From the NCBI GenBank assembly GCA_003116975.1, contig BGKB01000008.1, forward strand, positions 186,001 through 250,000: a stretch of 64,000 bases of DNA, given 5' to 3'. A program made the position numbers and the translations under genes. The notes below the pieces were generated by a model that ran no database searches, was not told the DNA's origin, and worked only from the letters and a program-made list of their open reading frames with translations. Source of the DNA: Aurantiochytrium sp. KH105. Lineage: Eukaryota; Sar; Bigyra; Thraustochytrida; Thraustochytriidae. Positions 57,271 to 64,000 of this stretch are shown here, one piece after another; positions within the stretch are counted from its first letter, which is position 1; every line of letters begins with the position of its first letter.

Positions 57271-58995
57271 AGTTGGGCTCCAGCCAGCTCAAGCAAACAT
57301 GGAGAAGCTTGAATATGCCGCCGCTGCACCGCCGGGACCGAGTGCAGACCGGCGACGGCCGGCCGCCCGACCGACCGGGAATTCGCGCAGCGCCGCGCCG
57401 GCCGGGCAGTCTCGGTGCGGCGCGTCGTTGGCGGGGCTCCTTTTCCCTCATCGCTCTTCCTGGATACTTTGGCACTGGAGATCCCGGTTCTGTGTCCCCG
57501 ACAGCGGCGCCAAAAAACCGGACACAGAATAGGTTTATTATTGAAAACCATAATTCACGCTGTGTCTGGGGAGAGACGCGCGGGACACCGTGGAACGCGC
57601 GGCCACGGCGCGCGGCGCGCGGGCAAGTAGAGAACCGCGGGCAACAAGTGGACGGACGGCGGCGACAAGTCAAAAATCCGCCACGCGCACGCTGTGGGCC
57701 AGTGGCCATTGGTGGCGTAAAAGCCGGAAAGTACTGCCCGCAGCGACCACTTTGCGTGCCCCCGCCTCCACTGCCACTCGCCACGCCCTCTCAGTCGGCT
57801 CCCCTTTGCTCGCTGCCGCGCCCGCAGCCGACACGGCAGCCTGCCTGGCTCCAATACCGGGAAGTCTAGCGCCGCGTCGACGCGCGCAGCATCGTCGAGC
57901 CTCTTACAGCAAGTTGAACTCATATTTCATATTGACTCGTATCGATCTCGCCGCGCGAGGAAACCACTTTCTGCCCACACGGCTTCTACCATAAACGCCT
58001 AGCAACCCAAGCCTCGGGAGGGCGGACAAAGAGCCGACGTAGCGGGACATGCGGAAGAACTGCGCGGAACCGCGCTGCGTCATCGCCCGCGGTTCCCCGC
58101 AGTCCATTGCACGAAGGCTCCTCGAGACACGTAGCTGCGGGAGAGATAGGAGAGTTGTCAGCGTTATCGTCGGGGTCGGCCTCGGTCTCGGTGTCCCCCA
58201 AGCTGCCGCAGCTGCCATGTTGGTTCTCACTGAGCCACTAAGATATCATAGAGGCAGTGATGAAGAGTGGCGATATGGGGAAAATTCTGGGCGCTGCGGG
58301 TCACAGTAACCATGGTAGGTCCACTGCGCCGGGAGACGCTACGGGTTTGGCTGCCGCGTCATTTGCATTCGTAGCTGCCGCTGCCGCGCCTCGCCGCCGG
58401 TCGCAGACTCGCCCGGTTCCACAGGATGACGCAGCACGCCGCGTCGTCGCGCCCCGGTTCCGCGCTTGGCGTCCTTTGCGCGCCACTGGACTAGCACAGA
58501 GGCAGTGGTCCTGGTAGACCCTTCTCGCTTTCTGCTAGCTTTACTTTTTTTTGGCCCTTTTTTATTTTTCTCCTCAGGCTTTGCTTTGCTTTGCTTTGGT
58601 GTTGGCGACTGCGTCTGTGACAAAGTCTGCTTGCTTGGCTGCCCTTGGCAGTTTCTGATGACTGCGTCTCGCAAGCCTCACCATGGGTAGTAGTATCGTC
58701 AGCGAGGATCACTGATCCTGTCCGCGGCCAGCTGCAGCAGCTTGCACCAGCCTTGCCCCATACGGCGCGGTTCCGAATGCTGACCCTATGCGTGGCCCTG
58801 CCCATCGTTATCCTCGAGAGGCGTGCCTGGACGAAATCGTCAGGGGAGATTGGGTCCAATCCGATATAGAGCACTGCAAGAAATTCCCCAATCTCTTTTG
58901 CAATCAACGGTCGCAAGTGGGCCTGGGCTGACCACCTCTCGGAAAATACTTGCCCTTTCATATTTTTTTTTAACCTCGAGAGAGAGAGGCAAGCA

Positions 58996-59493
58996 ATGTT
59001 GACGCGTAACGCAATTTACTCTCTTGTAGGAGACTCAAATACGCTTCGCGTTGCGGCCACCATTTCTTCTCTACTCAAACCAAGCTATGGTCAATGGCTT
59101 GAATCCGACCCGAAGTCTAACAGGCTTGCGGGATTTCCCGTCAACATGCATGCGTTGACGAAAAATGCGACGAAATTCTGCATTGATGGTGTTCACTTTG
59201 TGGACGACGTGTATCAGGTGCCGGCGCGCGCAACGATCATTCTATGCAAAAAGGCAACTGCTCCCCGACCTCTCCCCCGCCTGCTTCTAAGGATTCCAAA
59301 CAGCCGAAAATGGGTCAGAAGGGTGGCTTTGCCATCTCGCCCAGGACAGGATTTCTTATCTGGGGGGTGGCGGCCGTCATGCGTTTCACCATGGATGTTT
59401 CTGGCGGTTTCCCGGCATTTCCTCTTGAGATTGTTCCGCCTCATGCAAGATTGGAACACCCACAGACGTGCCTGTGCACAGTACACGTACTGA
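58996..59493 (+). pseudogene. Fragment resembling an SGNH/PC-esterase-type protein
   Basis: The ORF begins MLTRNAIYSLVGDSNTLR, where GDSN has the look of the block I nucleophile motif of PC-esterase/SGNH proteins, and 50 residues later reads CIDGVHFVDDVY, like the C-terminal D-x-x-H block. In complete family members these blocks are usually some 200 or more residues apart, so the middle is missing. After residue 88 the sequence turns Pro/Arg-rich; the neighbouring frame from 59244 looks more protein-like there (GFLIWGVAAVMRF). I read this as a truncated, possibly frameshifted remnant. An independent small gene is possible. Confidence 0.4.
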
Positions 59494-60773
59494 TGTGGAG
59501 AACCCTGTAAAATTTAGAAGACGACAAGAGTATAAAGACCCGAGAACTGGAAGTTCACAGCCAGAGTGTAGAAATGTATGTCAGCGCCAAGATGGAGGAA
59601 GTCTCATATAAATTAATTTTAAATTAATGAGGTCGATTGGCAAGAGACCGGTGCGAGAATGGTAAGCGAGACTTTTCGTCTCTGGGCTACTGATGTGCAA
59701 TTTCGTTCGCGATTTTGATTAAATTTTTGCGTTGCACACGATGCGAGATGCTTTTCCCTGGAAGATGCCATGCATCCAGTTCACGGACCTCAGCGTGTCG
59801 TTACACGGGCTTGCAAGGACTGGGGGTGGTAGCAGTGACAGGCAAAGTCACCGTTTTCAATTATAATCCATTGAGAAAGACGTCGAGCCACATGTCAATT
59901 TTCGCGATGGCTTGCTTGAAAAATTTTCTGTAGCCGTCGCGCGCACTCTGTCATAGAAATTGACGCCGATTCACTCTCTGCGTCATCGATACTGCCCTTG
60001 GGGACGAGAGCGCCTTGCGAGCAGAAGTGCGTTGGTGTGCCATATTTGCAGAGGTGAGCTGTCGACCTTTGCAGCACAGTAATGCAAGCCCGAACTTGTA
60101 ATGAAGTTCTGAAGTGTGTTATTATGCAGAGCTCCCAGACTGGAAAAGTTGTGCAGGCTGGCGAAGCTGCAGTCCAGCAGAATACCTGACAAAACCATAA
60201 AGTGTCTTCCGGTCTGTTGACACAGCGTCTCAAGAGCGTCCACCCTTTGCCTCACCTCGTTTGCCTGCTTGTTCGCCTACCGCGGTTCATTACCACATCC
60301 TGCGCCCCGGGCCCAGGACTCCGCCGGACGGCTGGGAGTCATTCCACCAAGCCCGCGCCCTTGCGCACCACACTGTACGCACTGCACGGGATCTCGCCGC
60401 CGTCGCTCGCGAAGGCCGGGTCTTTTTTACGCCAAGGTGATGGGCTGGGCGCATCGCTACCGAGCGAGGCAAACAAGCTCTTACGCTTCAGGATGGTGCC
60501 AGCGGGTAATCTAGCAGATGACAACGGCCGAGTATCAAAACTGCAACGCGGAAACACTCATCCTCGGGCGAGGCTGAAATCGAGAGACGGCGACTGCGAG
60601 TACGAGAGCGAACGGTGCCTTGGCGGGACGGGGCTGGAAAGCGTTTGTACGCGGGCATGCTGGTACCAGGCCGCGCGGGAGAGCAAGCTTGAGAAGAGTC
60701 GCCAAAGGGACCAGAGAACAAGATGCCTCTCTCGCAGAGGCCAGCTTCGTCGCCGAGAGAGGCGCAGTACCCG
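59494..60773. other. Intergenic, possible minus-strand gene remnant
   Basis: About 1.3 kb. The stretch 59900-60255 on the minus strand has two overlapping short ORFs in different frames with fairly protein-like composition (LCQQTGRHFMVLSGILLD, LHNFSSLGALHNNTLQNF), perhaps a decayed gene; I cannot assign a family. The rest precedes the sulfotransferase gene. Confidence 0.3.
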
Positions 60774-62014
60774 ATGACGAGGCAGTCCTTCCTGGCGCCC
60801 GCAGTGCTTTTCTGCGCAATGTTATGCGTCCTTGTCGGCGCCATGGCTTTCTTTCTCGGACCACAAGATATCCGCTCACTGTCGATGATTTTGCCGGTGG
60901 AAGTGACCAATATGGTTGGCGAGAGCACTCTCACGACCAAGACTATAAACCAGAGGACGATGCTCTTCATAAGCCGGAGGACGTTGCTCTCTTGCAACGC
61001 ATGTCTCAGATGATCCTGCAGCGTCGTTGTCCCACAAATGCTCACCTTGAATTCGTCTTTCCTCATGTGCCCAAGGCTGGCGGCCGAAGCCTCGAGATGA
61101 CCTTCAACGCCGTCGACGTTTTGAGGACAGATGTACGATATCGATACATTTCGCTCGAGCCCAGGTCACGAACGCACAATTTCACACTGAAAACTGCTCA
61201 TCGCAGCTTTGTGCAGCTCGCTCGAGATCTGCGGTGCGATTCGTTGACATGCGAAGCCGCTTCGGAAACCTTTTGCAGGCGCTGGATGTACGCCATCCGG
61301 GAGCCCGTCTCTCGCTTTGTTTCTGCATTCTCCACATCGACCGGGCGGAGCGACGGTGGGCACTTTGTGTGCGCGGAAAACTCAACCGCGAGACGTAACA
61401 TCGCAGCAGATCCCGACTTGTCAATCGAAGACTGGGCTCGTCTCCCACGCGAGGAACGCGACAAGTGCCGACGAGTATTCAACGTTTATGTCAATTTTCT
61501 CGCTCCTGAGCTACGCGACGACCCTAAAAGGCAGTTCGAGCTTGCCAAGCAAAGGCTTACCTCTGTCTTGAGTTGGACATTCATTATGGACGAACTCGCA
61601 GAATCTTTTGAGCTCTTCTCGTATATCTTTGGCTCGGACCTCGTTCATCATGTGCCCGCCTTTAACTACAACAAGTACGAGAAGAAACTGAGCCCGCACG
61701 CACAAAAGGTCATCGAAGAACACAACCTGTACGACATCGAGCTCTACAAATACGCTTTTAAACATCACCGCATCATGGTAGACCTGATGCGCGCTGACAG
61801 CTCTGACCCATTTTACAACAAAACACCGCTCCGCTGCGACAAGGATGTCGTTTGCTGGGACAAGCTTGATAGACGCGGTCCCACGTGGGATGTCACGCAA
61901 GCAGCAGATTGGGAGAAGCACTTCCCCAGCAAAGAGCAGGCGAAGATGCGTCAGCTTTGCGCGCCAAGACGCGGGTGTTGGCGAGAGGATCTCGCGGACT
62001 CCAAATTCACATGA
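60774..62014 (+). CDS. Sulfotransferase (Sulfotransfer_2-like), signal anchor in a different frame from the catalytic domain
   Basis: The catalytic part reads EFVFPHVPKAGGRSLEMTF (PAPS 5'-phosphosulfate loop, PKAGGRS) and YAIREPVSRFVSAFS (3'-phosphate loop), typical of carbohydrate sulfotransferases. Its frame is open back to 60620 but only from a TTG, with a first ATG at 60824 and no TM. A proper signal anchor (QSFLAPAVLFCAMLCVLVGA) starts at the ATG at 60774 in another frame, ending at 61013. The two can be joined by removing an intron ending at CTGCAG (61016-61021) with a donor at 60897, 60903 or 60915 (125, 119 or 107 bp); each keeps the frame. A one-base sequence error is the alternative. 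Product: a Golgi enzyme sulfating a glycan. Stop at 62014. Confidence 0.75.
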
Positions 62015-62551
62015 TTGAACGAACGAATAAGAGGTCAGCTGATTGATAGCCGTGCGGATCGCGCGTCGGAGAAATATTGGAGCCAAACAATGCAGATTCG
62101 TTATTTAGCCATAGTATAAATGTGTATGTCATGAGAGGAGAGAGCCTAAAGTGAACATGAAAACTGATCTTCTTGCTCTTGTTGATCTTTCTGCTCTTTT
62201 CTCTTGAAGAGGGAGAAACAACATGTCTTTGTCCTTGTCCTCGTCCCTGTTTTTTTTTCTCCTTTTCTTGTTGCAAGATAAAAACACCTGTCCGTTCCAG
62301 ATCGTCTGGAACCGGTGTGCACGTGATGTCGCCCGCTGAAGCTGGCCAAATCTCTTTCTGAGGAGGCGTCGCGACTGCGAGCACGCGGGTCGCCGTCGGG
62401 TGGGGCGTCTGGCTTGAGCAGAACCGAGGAGCAGAAAGCCTGGATCAAGCAATCCTCAACGTGCCAGGCCTAAGGTGCGACGGTAATAACCCTGCGCACT
62501 GTAAGCGAGTAAGCATCACGTAAGATCGATCAAAGAGAGAAAAGCGGCACC
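62015..62551. promoter_or_regulatory. Intergenic, upstream of ANK-TIR gene
   Basis: About 540 bp, with CTTGTCCTTGTCCTCG repetition (62227-62247) and GTTCCAG/CTGGAAC, a 7-bp inverted repeat with a 5-base loop (62294-62312). No gene. Confidence 0.4.
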
Positions 62552-63895
62552 ATGGCGAGCCCAAACCAAGCCCAGACCCCCCTGATGCGCGCGCTGGACC
62601 GCGGGCGAAGCGTCGAGCTACAGGAGATCGAGAGTATCCTTGCCCAAGACCCTTTCACTCTCAATGCGCAAGACGAAGACGGGTGGACTGCGCTCATGTA
62701 CGCCTGTCGGTACGCACACCCCCAAGCTGCGAACTTTCTCATTCGCAATCACGCCAAGACGAACATCCAGTCTAGGGACGGCTTCACCGCAATCATGCTC
62801 GCCGCACGGTCAGGTGAGCACGAGATCGTAACCCTCCTCGAGAAGAATGAGGCAGACCTTTCCATGCGCACCAAAAATGGCTACTCGGCTCTCATGCTTG
62901 CTTCGTGTGACCCTCTCGAGGAAAATCACAAAGCAGAGGACTTGGCCAAGTGTGTCAAAATTTGCTGGGCCAGTGGCGCGGATGCAAATCTGCGCGAAGC
63001 GAATGGTTTTGACGCTCTTAAGCTTGCCAAACACTACAGCCGAAAAGAGGTTGTCAGCTTTCTCACCTTCTTGAATGGCCAAGAAACAGATCTCGCTGCA
63101 GCGATCCGCTCGACCCTGCCACGAAGTGCAATCGTCTGTCTCTATGAACACGGTGTGCGCACGGCGGAGCACTGCCGCGAACTCGGCAGGGAAGATCTCG
63201 AGAGGTTTGGGATGGAGTCGGATCATATTCAAATTTTGCTTGGTCATTTTCCTCCCACTCCAAATGGACGGTCCCATAGCGGGTCCTCGATTCGAAGCTC
63301 GCTTTGGCGTTTGACGATGCTGCGTCAAGCCTCCCTCTCAGACGAAGTATTCGACGCCTTCCTTTCGCACAACTGGGGGATGAACCAGGAAACACACAAA
63401 CTTGTTCGAAAAATCAACGATCGACTCAAGAAGAAAAAGGTGAAGACCTGGTTCGATGGCGACGAACTTGAGCATTCGTTGTCTAAAGAAATGGCAGCTG
63501 GTATCGATGCGTCGCACGTGTTCATCGTTTTTGTCACCGAGCGATACATGCTGAAACTCATGCGTTCTGAGCGACTTCCTCGGAGTCCTTGCAGCACAGG
63601 AAGCAGCGACAGCGTGGCCACTGAGCAAAGCGATGCAAGCGCGAGCACCGATGGGACAAGTTCCTCTGAAGGTTCCTACTCCGCCAGAGAGTTTAAATAC
63701 GCCATCAGCATGCGTAAGACGGTTATTCCGGTTGTTCTCGAGCCCTCGATGCTTCCTGGGGGAGAAAAGTGGCCTTGGCAGGGGCCCCTGAATTTCGATC
63801 TCGGGGATCCTGTCATTGTGGATTTCTCCACTCCCGCTCAGCAAAAGTCTAACCTCAAGTATTTGGTCGAACGGATCAAGAGTGCCTGTCCGTAA
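62552..63895 (+). CDS. Ankyrin repeat, SAM-like, TIR domain protein
   Basis: A 447-residue protein. Ankyrin repeats occupy about 5-180 (NAQDEDGWTALMYACRYAHP, QSRDGFTAIMLAARSGEHE, MRTKNGYSALMLASCDP). Residues about 185-238 (YEHGVRTAEHCRELGREDLE, then MESDHIQILLGHF) look like the second half of a SAM domain. The TIR domain starts at 265: FDAFLSHNWGMNQ (betaA), KTWFDGDELEHS (BB loop), VFIVFVTERY (betaC), and REFKYAI with Glu380 where TIR NADases keep the catalytic Glu. A Ser/Thr-rich insert of about 40 residues separates betaC from the Glu helix. The role (NAD cleavage or signalling scaffold) is inference. No TM or signal peptide. Confidence 0.88.
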   Translation: MASPNQAQTPLMRALDRGRSVELQEIESILAQDPFTLNAQDEDGWTALMYACRYAHPQAANFLIRNHAKTNIQSRDGFTAIMLAARSGEHEIVTLLEKNEADLSMRTKNGYSALMLASCDPLEENHKAEDLAKCVKICWASGADANLREANGFDALKLAKHYSRKEVVSFLTFLNGQETDLAAAIRSTLPRSAIVCLYEHGVRTAEHCRELGREDLERFGMESDHIQILLGHFPPTPNGRSHSGSSIRSSLWRLTMLRQASLSDEVFDAFLSHNWGMNQETHKLVRKINDRLKKKKVKTWFDGDELEHSLSKEMAAGIDASHVFIVFVTERYMLKLMRSERLPRSPCSTGSSDSVATEQSDASASTDGTSSSEGSYSAREFKYAISMRKTVIPVVLEPSMLPGGEKWPWQGPLNFDLGDPVIVDFSTPAQQKSNLKYLVERIKSACP

Positions 63896-64000
63896 TCCGT
63901 CATTCCACGCGCAGGACAATGGCACCTACTACACCTTCGTCGGTATTTTTCTTTCCTACATTCCCATTCAAGAAAATTGTTGCTCTTTATACCTTCCTCA
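63896..64000. other. Window edge, 3' flank of ANK-TIR gene
   Basis: About 100 bp of AT-rich sequence after the stop. Nothing recognised. Confidence 0.3.

Larger units (their letters stand above)
55885..58995. other. Microsatellite-rich gene desert
   Basis: About 3.1 kb with no believable gene. In order: TCTG/TTTG repeats (55913-55940), ATTCC repeats (56011-56031), AGT trinucleotides (56200-56225), CGCC/CGCA (56330-56368), ACGCT pentamers (56427-56448) flanked by two copies of CGCTCCGCGACG, TTTC tetranucleotides (56509-56551), TTGCA pentamers (56646-56685), and a GAACTC/CAACTC hexamer array (57228-57270). The rest is GC-rich. ORFs here follow the repeats. Confidence 0.6.

Noticed and set aside
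56068..57532. Several long ORFs on both strands in the microsatellite region
   Set aside because: They are driven by TTTC, TTGCA and GAACTC repeats; residue content is Arg/Ser/Ala/Pro noise.
58491..58961. Minus-strand ORF of 156 codons
   Set aside because: No domain pattern, and its C-terminal part is Lys/Ser noise from a T-rich tract.
1..64000. tRNA, rRNA, CRISPR array or intact transposon
   Set aside because: I looked for tRNA T-loop motifs, rRNA-like stretches, spaced repeats, terminal repeats and transposase or reverse-transcriptase motifs by eye and found none convincing. A tRNA or covariance-model scan would be decisive.

Overview
This window looks like nuclear DNA of a protist. It codes for eukaryote-only proteins: ribosomal protein eL14, the SSU-processome WD40 protein UTP4, an ULK4/RUNKEL-type kinase, an ARF-like GTPase, a TMEM14 protein and Golgi-type glycosyltransferases. 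Most genes read as single long exons, in GC-rich sequence with spacers of roughly 0.2 to 1 kb. Two genes have clear GT-AG introns (240 and 786 bp) and a third may have a short one. This architecture, with a Pmp-repeat/polytopic membrane protein, several sulfated-glycan enzymes and a possible lipid-droplet protein, fits a labyrinthulomycete (thraustochytrid) stramenopile. The assignment is inference; no rRNA or other marker is present.

Layout. 0-7 kb: the edge of a membrane-anchored SGNH-like protein, a 3-ketoacyl-CoA-reductase-like SDR that lacks its catalytic Tyr, an iduronate-2-sulfatase-like protein and a Golgi glycosyltransferase. 7-19 kb: an armadillo-TIR protein, eL14, a small unknown protein, UTP4, an atypical ARL GTPase and a PAP2 phosphatase. 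19-29 kb: a 1,722-residue ShKT/Fn2/Pmp-repeat/Cys-rich/multi-pass protein, a spliced TMEM14 protein and a spliced mitochondrial leucyl aminopeptidase. 29-43 kb: an arylsulfatase, two tandemly duplicated sulfotransferase-like genes separated by a 3.4 kb gene-free stretch, a nucleotide-sugar transporter, a GT32-type glycosyltransferase and an alpha-N-acetylglucosaminidase (GH89). 43-56 kb: a coiled-coil protein of unknown function, the giant ULK4-like kinase and a possible lipid-droplet protein. 56-64 kb: a microsatellite-rich desert, a truncated esterase-like fragment, a third sulfotransferase and an ankyrin-TIR protein.

Genes often sit in head-to-head pairs with 0.6-1 kb between the starts (KAR-like/sulfatase, GT/ARM-TIR, UTP4/ARL, PAP2/Pmp protein, TMEM14/LAP, ST2/transporter, NAGLU/coiled-coil), so many promoters are probably shared.

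Two functional themes stand out. First, at least eight genes belong to synthesis, sulfation, transport or breakdown of sulfated glycans, including homologues of two enzymes of animal heparan sulfate degradation (IDS-like and NAGLU). Second, two TIR proteins with different sensor-like repeats (ARM and ANK) lie at the two ends of the window; both keep the Glu position used by TIR NAD-hydrolases.
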